A DNA stretch of 64,000 bases from Prunella strophiata (Eukaryota > Chordata > Aves > Passeriformes > Prunellidae): contig JAZBQD010000015.1 in the NCBI GenBank assembly GCA_036583965.1, positions 64,572,330-64,636,329 of the forward strand, read 5' to 3'. Numbering within the stretch: position 1 is the stretch's first letter; every line of letters begins with the position of its first letter. This document shows, one piece after another, positions 11,451 to 24,860 of the stretch. Both the position numbers and the translations under genes were made by a program. The notes beneath the pieces are model-generated. The model was not told the DNA's origin, made no database searches, and worked only from the letters and a program-made list of their open reading frames with translations.

Positions 11451-14024
11451 CATTTAACAGTTATGGTTGTCCTTGGAACTATTTATAGGACTACAGTCTT
11501 TTTCTAAAGAGAGAAGGATTGATGTATATATCATCCTTGACCTCATTTTAACATTTAGCATCATTTTCAAGCTGCAAGATGATGGTGGCCTTGTGAGAGG
11601 TTTTTGTATACTGAACAATCACAGAGAACATGGCTGAGTTTTTTTCCTCTTGAAATTGATACATCTTGTCTAGTTTATGCCACTTGCTACTATTTAATTA
11701 TCTACAAGCAAGTCAAATTGATTACACAATATAAGAACCTTACAGCTTTGAAGCAAAATGACTGAGCCTTTAGATTTGGCTAGGATAGCTATCAATGCTG
11801 GTGGCAAAATATAATTAATAAATTAATACTTCTGATTGAGAGGGACAACTTTTAATAACTTTGAAGGACTTGATACAACTGTAGCTTGGAACTAAAATTC
11901 ATCATAAGAGTCAAAATCATTGTTGGGGCTTGGCTTTTTCAATCTTCTGTCCCAAGTTCTTGGTTATCAGTGGCGCTTGTTCACATATATATCTTCCCTC
12001 TGTTTTGGATATAAAAAATAGTCTTAAATTTTTGTCCCTTATTTCAGCTTTTCTGGTTATTGGTGGTAGAGATTTTAAGCTTGGAATAAAAGCAGAGCAA
12101 AGTACGTGTGAATATATGCCCAGGTGAAAGGCTGACTGAGCTTTTTTGCAACAAGAAATGTACAACTTGCATGCAGCATGTGTACATATATACCTTGCAT
12201 GAAATCTCTCTAGATGCTGATAGAAATCCTTCAGCTGACTAGGAAAAAAAAATGTAGTTCTTGCCCCACGGAAGATATTTCACAGCTCTTTTTTTCGTAG
12301 TTTTTTTAGAATGAAGGTGAAAAATAAAGTTGTGCAGGTTAAAACCTAAGCATATTGAAAGGAGAGAAAGAATAAAGGACATCTAAAATGCCAGTGCAGC
12401 AAAATTAAGGATATTTCAGAGGGAAACAGATCTAAGAAGGAAGGCAAATTCTTGGTAACAGATGTTTTCCCTCAAGGATAGTGATGGAACAGAGGTACCA
12501 GAGGGGGCAAAAAAATATAATGAACAGCAAAATCTCTCATTTCTTCTTTTACCTCCTACTCCCAATGTCAGAACAATGTCTAAAGAAGTGTGACAAGATC
12601 TGTCACCTTCTTTGATATTGCAACAGCAGCCAAGAAAACAGATAGCTAATTTTTAAATTTCCATGTAGGATGAGAGGAAATGCTTCCAATAATTAGATGA
12701 CTAGATCTATCAAGGGAAGCTCAGCACAACTGAGTACTGTGCGTGGTAGTTGAACTGCCTTCAGGGGGAGAGTTGTGTGTGCCAACATTTATTGTTTTCT
12801 CCTTTCCATTGCTGCATACAAGAAAAGCAGCGGAAAAGTGCCTTACTCCCTAGAATTCTCACTAAAGTTGAATATTAGTAGAATATTTGAGGTTTATCAA
12901 CACGTTTGTTGATAAATGGCAATGTAGGTTAGTTATGAACTTATTGTACCTTTGGTACTAGGCTAGCTATGTAATGCAGATTACTTCCTTGTACAGGCTT
13001 CCTTATTGCAGCTGCTACCTAAGGTCAGGCTGTGCACTGACTTGCAAGAGAATTGAATAAATCCATTTAACATGAAATAACAGACTTTAACATTTGGCTG
13101 TGACAGAGGTTTTTTAAAAAGATGTTGCCAACACATCGGTTTCCATGTGATAAATACATTGTTTCCAATATTTGACAGCCCAGAAATTTATCAGAATGAA
13201 AGGTCATCTCCAAGTCAGAAATGGAAATGTACCCATGATTGTATATGACTTTTTCCTTTTTTTCTTTGTTTCCTCATTTTTATAACAGCAATTGAGTAAT
13301 GCAACAGTAAGCTGGGAGCCAAATTTGGCCTTTGACACAGGTTTCTTGTTGGTTATAAACAAGTGGGAGCCATATGCTTGTGAAGTTAAAGCATGGTTTT
13401 TTTATGTTTATGCTGTTTTAATGTAGGCTATGATCCTACAGTCATTTATGCAGTAAAAATTCCCGTCAAATTGAACAGCAGCATGAGGATCAACAGTGGC
13501 AATTTTCTCTTAGTAGGGTTTCCAGGAAGAGGCTGCCTGCTGCTCCCAGCCGTGGCAGAGTGCAGCCTCACGCTGCTCACGGGACTGAGTGGCTGTGATC
13601 ACATTACATCCACCCAGCAGTCTTTTCACTTGCTGCCTATAAAGTGACAATGGATCAATTTTAAACTGACCCCACTGACTTTTAAAGCCTTTACCGTAGA
13701 AGGAACTGATTTTCTGTAAGCCTCCCCAATTCCTTTGGCTCTTGAGTCTTCTCAGTTATTTTCCTAGTCAGAGGTTGTTGGCAGGAATTCTGTTGCTGTG
13801 GCCGCAGTGGTTCTGTAACTTGTTTATTCTCAAATATCTCTGCAGTTTTTATTCTGCCATTTTTTAAACAATGTTGTATGAATCCAGATTTTTGACACAC
13901 CCTTCTTTCCCTCTCCCCATCATCAGTTCCATTTTAGTTGTTCTACAAAGCAGCAGCAATGTCCCACCTTACAGCATTTCATAATGATTTTGCCTAGTTT
14001 CCCTTATGAAATGAAGATTCATAC
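11451..14024. other. Non-coding intronic stretch
   Basis: There is no gene or identifiable transposon. It contains the perfect hairpin at 12893-12916. Frames on both strands around 11917-12165 are chance overlaps. A GC-richer patch at about 13520-13620 has no recognised identity. Confidence 0.45.
12893..12916. repeat. Perfect inverted repeat, 10-bp arms, 4-base loop
   Basis: TTTATCAACA (12893-12902) and TGTTGATAAA (12907-12916) are exact reverse complements around CGTT. The context shows no transposon ends or RNA gene. Confidence 0.85.
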
Positions 14025-14640
14025 AATAATTCAGGTTAGAAGGGATCTCTGGAGTGGCTTGTGTCACCAAACAGGGATACCTTCCAAGCTAGGTGAGGTT
14101 GTTTGAGACTGTGTCCAGTCTAGCTTTGAGTTATCCCCAGGGATGGAGATGACACAGCCTCTCTGAGAAACCTGTTTTAGTGATTGGCTGCCCTCACAGA
14201 GAAGACTTTCTTCTTTATGTTTGATCAGAATTTTCCTTGCTACATCTGTGATTGTTGCCTCTTATTTTGTACTGTGTGTGTCTGAGAAGACTCTGGCTTT
14301 GTTTTGTCTATAACTCCTCTCTGTTTAATTAATGAAGGCGATGATGAGATTTCCTGAAGCCTCCCTCCTCTCCTCCAGGCTGAGAGAACACCATCTTTCA
14401 GTCTTTCCCTATAGGACAAGTGCTTCAACTTCCTGGCCATTTTACTGGGCCACTGTTGAACTCAATGCAGTTTATGAATACTGAAGACACAAAAATGAAC
14501 CCAGAAGTCCAAACATCCTTTGAGTGCTGGGCAATAGGAATAACCACTGGACCTGCTATCCATGCTGTTAATAGTACTGCACAGTATTTGGCTGGAATTC
14601 CACACAAGTGCACTGGTTGCACACACTCAGCTGGAGATTA
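14025..14640 (-). mobile_element. Old, strongly diverged CR1 LINE fragment
   Basis: The order of weak matches follows an antisense CR1: TTCAGGTTAGAAGGGATCTC, CTGTGTCCAGTCTAGCTTTG, AGGGATGGAGATGACACAGC, CTCTGAGAAACCTGTTTTAG, CCTCCTCTCCTCCAGGCTGA, and GACCTGCTATCCATGCTGTT where CR1 has GACCTGCTGGCCACGCTGTT. Insertions and deletions are many, so this is an older subfamily than the copies at 8.2 and 52.3 kb. The far end may extend to about 14700. Confidence 0.75.
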
Positions 14641-17600
14641 GTGTCCTGCTTTCTATGCAAATTAGCTATCATGAAGTGTCTGTTCTTCTAGACCTTTCTG
14701 AAAATGGGTTGGAAGACCTCAGGGGTCTTCAGTGGTCTTGATTCCCCCCTACTGGGTCAGCTTTTGGTTGGCAGTCCATGCCTGCTTCTCTTGCATTGTA
14801 CTGTGCTGTGCTTGTCTTCAGAAGCCAGAACAAGGATGTCTGTACCAGAGAAGTGCAGCCCTACTTCCATATGGTGCCCTTCTCCAGTCACATCCTGTTA
14901 TTTCTCACACTGTTATTACCAATAGTCCTTGGCTGGCTCCAAAAGTATCTGGCTATTGGTGTTTGAGACATATGCATAAGACTCTTATCTTCTAGGCTTC
15001 CCCATATGGGCAGACTGAAATTGTGGTTTGCATTTTCTTTCTTTCTTGGGTGTTATTGTGGGTAATACCACTGTGAGTAGTGGGAGGATGGTGTAACCTT
15101 CTGGATGTGGACAGGGTAATGGATAGATGCCCACAGTTCTGAGCACCTTGGAGATATGGAGATATTTTGACTGTGAGTTAAGATATTTCTGATGTTCTGG
15201 ACAAATAAAAGTGGTTTACCACAGAGTGCAGTGGGTCTCAGTGCTGGTCAGTACCACAGGGAGACAAGTCCATAGCTTGTTCTTTTGGAGAAGATGGCCT
15301 GTATGTGATAAGGTATTTATCTCTAGGACTCTTAGTTTTTTGGCCTGTTTGGTTGCTCTGGAGGGTTTTCATGCCTCTTGGCTACATATACATGTGCTAA
15401 AATGGGCTCTACAGGCACAATAGCAAAGCTTATTCTCTTTATGAACCTTTTTATTATTACTTGAGGGAAATAAATGGCTGTTTGCATTATGCATGAGCAC
15501 GCTGTGGCACTGCATTACTGTGTCTTCTGTTAATATGTCTTGTTCTCTTTCTTTATCAGCTAATGCTCATGATAATTTCAGGGGTGCATCTTAACACTCA
15601 AACAAATGAATATCATAACCCAAACAGGTGGAAGAACACGATATTAGGCTTTTGCATATTCGAATACATGAAACAGCCAGCCACATAGTTACATTTTAAC
15701 AACATTATCAAAACAGAGATATATCTGTGTAATAAAATTTACTGTTGCTGTAACCATTACACATAGAATTATTATAATAAAAATGCAGTGGTTATTTGCT
15801 ACATTAATTAGCTGTTGATTTAATGTTATACAAATGTGATTCCTTTCAAGTAATCATATTTCTTGCTGACATTTCTGAATTGGACTACCAATTGGTTAAA
15901 CATGGGTAAATAGCAGTGCTGATTATGGGTAAGCTGCAGAAGAAAACAGTGGAATAATTTTAAATTTTTTAACATGTTACTTGCTAAGCCATGTTATTGT
16001 TAATAAAAACTTTTGATACATTAACAACAACCTTTTTAAATAAATGTAGACCTTTGATATCTATTACACAGTCAAAGCTGCCAAAGAAAGAAATGTTCTC
16101 TCTCTGAGCCGAACTTTTCTGTGAGGTCCTGTATTTCTGTACCTCCCAGCAAGTCCAGCTGCCAAAGCCCTTAGTGAAATACTTAGTGGTTTATCCTACT
16201 CCATCTCAAAGGGAAATCAAGGGAGACTTTTAGTGGTTTGGAATTTATTGCAATGTCAAGGTGTCTCTGTAAGTGTTGAAAAATTTTTTACTTAATGAAA
16301 AGCAAATAATGTGATCCAAATGAGAAAATGTGTACAGCTAAACTGTCTTCCTTGACTTCCTAGCTGTTAAACCTCCTTGAAACTCAGAAGACACAGCTTA
16401 CCCTGTGCTTATGGGGCTGTTTCATACATCTTCCTCATAATGAGGATGCTTGCAGAATCCCTCTGCCTCTTGCTTACCTGTGCAAACCAAAGCCACATCT
16501 TCAAATGATGTCAGTGTCTGTTTTTGGTGGGGTTTATTTCCAACAGCTTGTGCTTAACTTGCTGGATCTAAGGAATGGACCTGCATAATTTCCATCAAGA
16601 GTGGTCCTGACCTTAGGCAAAATTTATGAGTCTGAAAAATGACATGTTTAATCACATGTAAATACTTCATTGGTTGAATCCCTAAAAACAAAAAGTAGAT
16701 TTCTTAATAAAAATAGTGATTGATTCTTAATCTAGTGATTGTATAACAGTCTATAAATTGGAGGTGGCTTGGGGATTAACAATATGTGGTATTTGCTCTA
16801 GGTATTTTAAAAAAAAGTCTTTTTTGTGCTATTTCTTTTGTAGGTTTTTTTCCTATATCTTGCTATTTTCTTGGCTGCTTCCCTCCTATTTATATTAACA
16901 GAACATACATACAGATATATTTTTTTGTGTAACACATTTGCCTAATCTGTAAACCATAAGACTTCAACTTACTGTCTTTAGAACTCTGCATGAGGGTTTT
17001 CTACATTTGCAAAACTATGATTAGCCAGGACATTTTTAAGTGGTATTAGGAGTTAAAATCAGTCAAGTTCATTCTCAGTTTGTTTAAGCAGCAACAAGCC
17101 AATTCAGTCAATCATGCCTGATGGTAAGCTGTTTCACAGAAAGCTGTGCAAAGTGCAGTAAAAACATCCATTTTTTTTCCTTGAAAAAAATGGTTAAATA
17201 CTGTAAAAATTGTGTTTGAGACTGATTAGGATGTAAAATTTTACTCTTCCTGCAAACTACATAAAGTGACAAGTTCTTCTGGCTTTTGCAAATCTGCAAT
17301 GGTCTGTATTTAAAAATTCATTTGCTATCAGAACTCCTCATCTTGCACATGCAAAAACTACCACACATTTTGTATTTGGATTCAAATTTTTACTGATACT
17401 CATACACCAATGTGATACAAAGAAACCTGGGAAACTAATTAAAAATACACTAAACAGTTATTGTACAAAATATGGATTGGTAGCATATTTTCTTCATTGT
17501 TTTATTTGTTCAAAACAGTATTTCCTCTGAAGGACTGACTGAGGAAGAAATATATACTCACACATGAACCTCAGGCTGTAGAAAAGCCTTTACCTTGGAT

Positions 17601-18609
17601 TTTGTGTTTGGCAGACAGAACTGAAGCAATCAGAAGGGAAAGAGGTGAACAAAATTTATGATTTTGAATGCTTTGGTTTGGAAAGCTAGAACCACTGGCC
17701 TTTTTGCTGCCTTGTCTTTTGTTATGTAGGACTTGCAGGTAGCTCTGGTGGTAGAATGCCAGAAAGACCTACACAGACATGGGCAGGTTTTAATAACCTG
17801 CTCTTAGCCAGCTTAAACTTCCCTTCTGGTAAACAATGTCAGGCCTCCACTCCAGAAGATAATTCCATTTATCTCGTACTGTCTGGACTAACACATAAGC
17901 AAGCATTAAAATCTTAAGTCTCTAGTGGGACACATGCCCACATTTAAAACTAGGTATGGGTTTAAATGCTGTTCAGAACAGGGATGTTTTTTATTAGCAG
18001 GCTTTAGTTTTAATTACAGGAGTACAAAGAAGAATAGCATGGGGGTGTTTGGTTTTTGGTGTTGTTTTTAATTTTTGGCTCATTTTATGTTCTTGTAAAC
18101 TAAATATTTTTAGACAAGTGGCTTGCACTGTCAGCTTTGGAAAAAAAACCAGCAGCACATCCAGTTAGAGTTAGCAGCCAGACTTCAAGTTCTTAATTAT
18201 TTAAGACTTAACTATTTTTATTTTTCTTGTTGTGTGACATATATCAAACCCGTTTTCACACTTGCAAAGACTAAAGTATCTACTTTGGGAGGCGTTTTTG
18301 CTCTACTTCTGGCTTTCTTGTTTCTGTAAAGTGCAAAAGAGAACAGCCAAAGATATCAGTCATCCCTTGTGCTTTAAATGTAGAGGACCTTAGGAATGGA
18401 AGGAGAAGGTGTTTGGTACATGGTGAAAACCATACAGTTCTTGAAAGCCACATCCATTTGTAAACCTCCAAGAGCTCCAGTCTGTATAATACTTCTTGGC
18501 AAAGTTTCATTGCCTTGCCGTCCCCATAGGGCAAAAGCTTTTTTTTTTCTATCCAATTTGATCCTCTCTCATTTAATTTAATATCTTTTGCCCCACATCC
18601 TCACGGTGC
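14641..18609. other. Non-coding intronic stretch with a candidate conserved element
   Basis: No gene was recognised. Three overlapping short frames at 14704-14995 have no family match. About 15430-15950 is AT-rich, free of simple repeats, and holds TAATTA and TTTGCAT motifs in the style of conserved developmental enhancers. The remainder is ordinary AT-rich intron. Confidence 0.45.
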
Positions 18610-18895
18610 ACCACTGTGAAGAGCTTGTCTCTGTCTTAACGACCTCCACACAGGTAAGAGAAGGCTGCTGTTAGATCCCCCTGAAGTCCTCACTTTCAGA
18701 GGCTAAAACCCTTGCAGGTCATGTGCTCAGCCTTGATATTCCTCCACTGAATTAGCTGCACTTGATCGTTGTCTTTACTGTGCTGGAGGCCTGAAACTTC
18801 GGTGCTCCTGAAGATTGCTTCATAGAAGAGGATGGTGGGCTGTGCTTTAGCCAGCCCAGGATGCTGCTTACCCTCTTGGCTGTCAGGCCCATATT
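18610..18895 (-). mobile_element. CR1 LINE fragment, diverged
   Basis: The order and wording match the antisense CR1 of an older subfamily: GAAGAGCTTGTCTCTGTCTT, ACCTCCACACAGGTAAGAGA, GCTGCTGTTAGATCCCCCTG, CCTCCACTGAATTAGCTGCA, and AGCCCAGGATGCTGCTTACC followed by CTCTTGGCTGTC. Both ends are truncated, and the minus-strand frame inside it is a repeat shadow. Confidence 0.82.
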
Positions 18896-21800
18896 CCCTT
18901 TTGTGTATGTATATATTTATGTAAAAGGGAATGTTACTCAATTACTAAATTACTCCCTGGCAGGAGCTGGTTAACTGCTTACCGTTGGCAGAATTGCTTG
19001 GCCTCACTCAAAGGGCTCCATTATTCTCCTACTAGATCTAGCTGATCCTGGGATCTGTAATGACTGTGTACTTTAGTCTGTCATGTATTTGGTGAATTAT
19101 AAATGTTCTGTGTGCACATTTTCCCAGATGTGATACCTGTTAATCCCTGGTGACAGTGACCTGCTATTTTGAGCATGGAGTTGATGCATTATTGATTAAT
19201 CCAGTTTAGACTGCACTTAAAGTGGTTGTACTCTAATTACATCTGGTGTCTAGAAAGAATAGTTTAGTATTTCAGAGGCTTCTTGGAAGAGATGGGGTTT
19301 TCTGTAGTGCAGAATGTTTATTCTGGTGGTATTTTTGTTTTAGCAGGAAAAATAAAACATATCTTTTAACAGAGTATTCTTTTAATCTGGTTGCTTTTAT
19401 ATAACAATAATTTCTCATTAATTAGCTTCACTTTCCTTGTGGATGTTTCATTTTAGCAGTACAATTTGTTGCTTCCAAAGAAAATAATGCATCACTTGAA
19501 ACCACTATACTGTAATCTCAAAAAAAAGCTTCTTTAGTGAACCTTTTCCTTTCTGTGTGTCTGTGTGTGACTTTTTGGTCAGTTACTCATGTTTTATTAA
19601 TGCTGAATTCTTTCAAAATATTTTATCTTCATAGTTTCTGGCTGTGCCCATTTGTATACTCTCTTGCTTTCTGACATTGAGAGCAGAGATGTAGCTAAGT
19701 TTCATGGTTTAAAAAATAGGTCTCCAGGTAACTTTCAAATAAAAATGTTTTATTTTGTTTATGGGTACTAATAAGTACCCCTTTAGCATCACGTTGATTG
19801 TGAAAACATTTCACATTATACTGCTGATGGAAGTTGGCTCTGTGTAGCAATTTAAAAGAGGAGATTTTCACACATCCTCTGTGTGATTTCTTGGGTGAAT
19901 AATTTCAATAAAATTATCAGCTAAAGTACAATCCGTTTAAAATATAGTCAGTTATTAATTAAAAGACAGTTGAATGTGACAAACTGTTACCATCATTAGT
20001 AGGTGTTATAGGTAGTGTTACTTAAGCCTAAATTGTGATACCAAATCAGGCATCCAAAATCTTCAAGTTTTGTATGAATTTTGGATTGCATTCAACATTT
20101 AGGATACAAATGTTTACCATGCATCTCCTTTTCTTTGCTCTGATAGTGCATAAAATACCTGATGCATACTGTGGTACTTGATGAGTTAGGTAGTGTCTGG
20201 GGAACATAGTCTCTTTCCTAAAAAATTTATTATCTAGGTTTAAGAGCAGGAACTGCAGGTGGGCACAGATGTTTAAGGGAGCATAGTAGACCCAGCAGAC
20301 AAGAGAGACCAACATAAGAAGTAACAGTGGTAATGCCCCACTTTTTGAAGGAAAATTTATTTTGGACATTAGTGGGGGTGGAAGGCAACAAGGGAGAATT
20401 GTAATCAAATGTCCATAAATGGATATTCTGTTAGTGGATGCTTGCTACAAGCTTTTGCTAGAGCAGGAATGGGGCTGTTTGAAAATGCAAAAGTGGTGAG
20501 GTTTGTGGCAAGGTGTCAAGAATCAAAACCTTGGCAGTGGAAAACAAAAATCACTTTTTGTTTCAGTTGAGATGGGGAGAGCTTACTTGGGGACAGTGGG
20601 CTGGTCAAAGTGCCAAAGGAAGAAACTGTTTCTTGCTGGTAGAATTTGAACTAACAGGGAATGGGAGAAGGGGATGATGTCAAAGGCAGAGAAGAGTGTG
20701 CTAAGAGAAATGAGTTGCATTAGATAGTTTGTCCTCGTGGACACATAGAAAGAGGCATACCTTGGGACATTATAGCAGGTTGTGTAAGTGTAGTTTAGCT
20801 AAAGCTCTGAAGGATTCAAAGTGGTTGATTATTTATTTATTTCTCTTTGAAACACTTTATTGAAAGAAATGTTTGAAATTAAATAATACTGATAATGTGT
20901 TTGGGACACATTACCTTAGAGAAAGACATGAGAAGCTTTAGAGAAATAAATGTTCACACTTGTCAACATTTTCTTATCTCAGCAGCCTTCATTTGGCAAA
21001 AATTTCATGGAATTGCTAGCAAGAACGTCAGTTTGTAACGTCTGAGCTACGACACTTAATCACGTAAATGTCTGAATGTTACAGCCCGTACAGAGAAATG
21101 GCAAAGAGTTTAGCTTGTGTCAGGGCCTCAGCCTGCAGCTTTCCAAGAATAGCAAAGGATCAAAGTGCAGGGAACCTCGATTGCTGCACAAAGCAGTGGT
21201 TGCAAAAGAGGAACAGGATATGTACAAGAACATTGTACTGCTTATCCTTTTCTGACCTGGGTTTCTGAGCATCAGATACCAAGTATTCTGCACAAAGGGA
21301 AAAGAGAGATCAAGGGGAGGAAAAAATCTCCTAAGTTTTTGCATTCCCTGATGGCTCAGTTGTTACTCAATATAATAAGTAAAAATGCTTATTGAGTTAT
21401 TGTACAAAATATAAACCTTTTTAGCACCTATGTATCATGACTTAAAAGCAAATTTCTCTTTGGTTTCTCATTCAGAGTAAAATAACAGTACCTTTGTTGA
21501 TCGTAAAGGAATGCAACCTTGTGGCAGATGTGTATTTTTTCCTTCCTTTGTAATATGTCTGAGCAATATCTGAGAATCACAAAAAGCTTAATCCTCATGA
21601 GAACAATAAGGATAATAAAGTCACAAATGGTCTCCATATGTCCATAAGAAGTCTTATGCACTGAATAAAGTAGATATCACAAGACTGTAAGGCTTTTTCT
21701 TTCTCTTAAATCGACAGTCAATTAGCTTTGTCTGGGGAGCACATAGAAGCTCTGTTCCTTTGCATAGCTTTTAAGATCTTGTAAAGCTTTACAACTATTT

Positions 21801-22345
21801 TGGAGTAATTTTCTTTTTATTTACATGTGTTTTTCCCTAACTTAAAGGGGTATTTTTTTGGTCTGTGCATATACACAGATGTGTATCTAAGCAAAACAAA
21901 ATTTGTGTTTGATTTTGCTTTGTGCAGTCTGCCTGGTTGTAAAGTGTTTTTCAAGGCTGTGCTGTAAACCTTGCCAATTCTGCAGCACACACAAGCTTTC
22001 AGAAGGCAATCAGAGCCATCCTGAAGTTCCTTGGGGAATTTAGTTTGTTCTCTGTGAATGCAGCATCTCTCACAGTAGCGTCCTGTGGGTGAGCAGAGCT
22101 TCTTGTGTAGTAACAGAATGCAAATAATTAAACAACAATGACCAAGTATGTGTCTGTACTCCAAGTTCATGGTAAGAGGATCTGAAATTCTGGGAGATGG
22201 TGTCGGGGATTTTTTTTTAAGCTCAGTCCTTATCTTTTAATCTCACCATCACGTTAGGTGAAGCAATGGAAACAGTTACAGATTTGCTAAAATTTGCACT
22301 AAAAGTGCAATAATATGAAAAATAGTAATTGCAGTATTTTGTTAC

Positions 22346-22392
22346 TTATAATAATAATAACTATTATTATAATTATCATTATTACTTACTAT
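22346..22392. repeat. AT-rich low-complexity (AAT/ATT)n, partly self-complementary
   Basis: ATAATAATAATAAC is followed at once by TATTATTATAATTATCATTA, so the two halves can pair. It is best read as a decayed trinucleotide microsatellite. Confidence 0.8.
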
Positions 22393-23389
22393 GTGGGGTT
22401 GTTTTAATAAAAATTAACCTTGGCACTTACATTTAAAGAAATGTATGGGTACAGAGATCTTTGAAGACATCTGCACTGCAGCTTGATGGAATATCATAAA
22501 CAAAGTAGCATTCTTTATCTAGAATGTCTTTCTTGGAGAACTCCAGAACACAACATTCATGTGAAAAAAGAATCAAAAAAGGCTATGCTAAAATCCATTA
22601 TGAGTCTGCTCAACATCTCCCCCTCTTCTGTCAGCCTACAAGCAGTAAGAGGGCAGATTACTTTCATTTTGCTGTTTGACCCTGTGGTTAAACAAAAATA
22701 GTCAGTATGGCTCAACATTGAGTAAAGAACTGTTGAATAGCCTATAAAATTGTTATGACATTTATGGCATTTGAATAATTTGTGGGGGTTGAGGAAGAAG
22801 GATGAATGTGGAAAATTCACTGTGTAATGTCGCAGTTCAAGAAGGTTCTTAGGATATGTGTGTAATTGCAGAGAAATTGAAAACAATGGGTAAACATTGA
22901 GAGTTAAAGACATGCTTAAATACTCTCCTTACCAAGGCTTAAGCACCCAATAAACCTGCAGTGCACTTGTAGTACAGATATGTCATGTCAACCCTCTCTT
23001 TCTAACTTTAGTGAAGTGTTATGGGTACATCTGCTGCTTCCAGTGAAAAATAGACAGGATTTGAAGTGATAGCTGTTGCTGCAGGAGTTTTCTGTAATAG
23101 CTGCCAAATGAGAGGGAGGGGGGGAAGACAGCAGCAGAGGAAGCAGTAACCTTCCTGCTTCAAGAAAAGAAACAAATCAATCAGTAGCTCTATGCAGGGA
23201 ATTGGAGAACCTGCCCAGCATCTGTCAGACGGAAACTGACATGCTGCAGCAGAATCTGCTTTATTGCCAGCCATTGTGGGTGTTTTGCCTTCAGAAGTGT
23301 ATTCCAAGAGCTTTTTGAAGTTCTTTATATGGTACAAAGGTGGTGTATCAGTGGCACTGCACTGCTACATATGTGAAGCAGTAACTCAA

Positions 23390-23411
23390 GAGTCAATAAA
23401 GAGTCAATAAT
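23390..23411 (+). repeat. 11-bp tandem duplication
   Basis: GAGTCAATAAA is followed directly by GAGTCAATAAT: two copies with one mismatch at the last base. Confidence 0.85.
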
Positions 23412-24027
23412 ATCAACAGAGCTTTATATCTTTCATATTCACCTGTAATGATCTTTTTTCTGGATTACTACAAGCAATATGACATTAATACAACCAGACC
23501 TCTAGTCAAAATGTGCAGCGAGTGTACTAGAAATGGTAGTGGTTGTTTTAGCATGGAGTAAATGGTTGAGAGGGAGGTCTCAGTAGAGCACACAAATTAC
23601 CCAGTTCATGGCAGTGTGCAGAAACACATTTTTAACCTCAGAAGCTCCCAGAGAAGTGCAACACCCTGGAACAGGGCTGTCCACCAAGTGTATCCCATTC
23701 TTTCTGGTTTCGGCTGTTTTGTTGTAAAGGTAACTATTGATTTTGTCTAGTAGGAAAGACAAGGTGAGCAAAAATACAGCTAGGATCTTTTAGAATAGGA
23801 AATTTTGGGGGCACAGAGTAAGGGCTCTTAGCTTCCTGCCTCTAACTGTAGGAACCCAACCAGAATGTATATTTCTATAGGGACAGTGATATAAACAAAA
23901 TGGTAAGACAGGTGAATGAATTACTGAGTGCTGATGCCCAGCTCTAACATTTTGCTGGTAAGCTTGATAGCAGCTTTCTAATGAGTAGCAAGAGTTGAGC
24001 ACCAGAAGTAAAGTGGCCAAATCTACT

Positions 24028-24860
24028 CTGAGCCATACAGATTTATAGACTCACAAAAGCATTAAGTGTGGAAGAGACCTCCAAGGTCATCAGGTCCCAC
24101 CTGTGACTGAAAAGGTTGTCAACTAAACAACACCTTGTCAACTAAACCATAGCACTAATTTGCATGCCCAGTCATTTCTTGAACACCTCCAGGGACAGTG
24201 ACTCCACCATTTCCCTGAGCAGCCTGTTCCACTGCTTAAGCATTTTTCAGTGAAGAAATTCTTCCTGATGTCCAACCAGAACCTCCCCTGGCACAGCCTG
24301 AGGCCATTTCTTTTGTGCTATCACTGGTTGCCTGGGAGAAGAGATTGACCTGGCTGCAATCTCCTTTCTGGTGGTTGTAGAGAGCTGTAAGGTCACCCCT
24401 GAGCTTCCTTCTCTCCAGGCTAAACAACCCCAGTCCCCCTCAGCCACTCTTCATATGATTTACTCTCTAGACCCTTCACCAGCTCCCTTGCCCTTCTCTG
24501 GACATGTTCCAGCACCTCAGTGTCTTTGGCCCAGAACTGGACACGGGACTTGAGGTGCAGCCTCAGCAGTGCTGCGTGCAGGGGGACGATCACTGCCCTG
24601 CTCCTGCTGGCCACACTGGTTTTGATACAGGCCAGATGCCATTGGCCTTCTTGGCCACCTGGGCACATGCTGGATCATGTTCAGCCACTGTTGACCAGCA
24701 CCCCCAAGTTCTTTTCACCTGGGCAGTTTTCCAGCCACTCTGTCCCCAGCCCTTAGCACTGCACAGGGGTTTTGTGACTGAAGTGCAGGACCTGGCACTT
24801 CACTTTGCTGAGCTTTGTACCATTGTCCCCAGCCCATTGAGTCAGCCTGTCCAAATATGT
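24028..24860 (-). mobile_element. CR1 LINE, 5'-truncated, about 0.83 kb
   Basis: The stretch begins near the CR1 3' end with GACTCACAAAAGCATTAAGT and GGAAGAGACCTCCAAGGTCA. It continues with CCTGAGCAGCCTGTTCCACT, GAAATTCTTCCTGATGTCCA, CTCTCCAGGCTAAACAACCC, GCCCTTCTCTGGACATGTTC, CTGCTCCTGCTGGCCACACT, GGCCTTCTTGGCCACCTGGG and GTGCAGGACCTGGCACTTCA, the standard antisense CR1 order, ending near the GTCAGCCTGTCC segment. Open frames of up to 175 codons on either strand here are by-products of the repeat. Inside it, TTGTCAACTAAAC is duplicated. Confidence 0.96.

Larger units (their letters stand above)
18896..24027. other. Non-coding intronic stretch
   Basis: No gene was recognised. It includes a small hairpin at 19763-19780 (GGGTACT and AGTACCC around AATA), an AT-rich low-complexity patch at 22346-22392, a short tandem repeat at 23390-23411, and several frames of 60-120 codons without family resemblance. 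The AT-rich part at 19160-19450 contains TGATTAAT- and TAATTA-type motifs. Confidence 0.45.

Noticed and set aside
20046..20408. 120-codon minus-strand frame with a hydrophobic leucine-rich stretch
   Set aside because: The hydrophobic run comes from a T/A-rich region; no family resemblance, and no exon-like borders on the minus strand.
21817..22170. 117-codon minus-strand frame rich in Cys
   Set aside because: Cysteines are not spaced as a known zinc-finger or secreted family, and nothing else supports coding.
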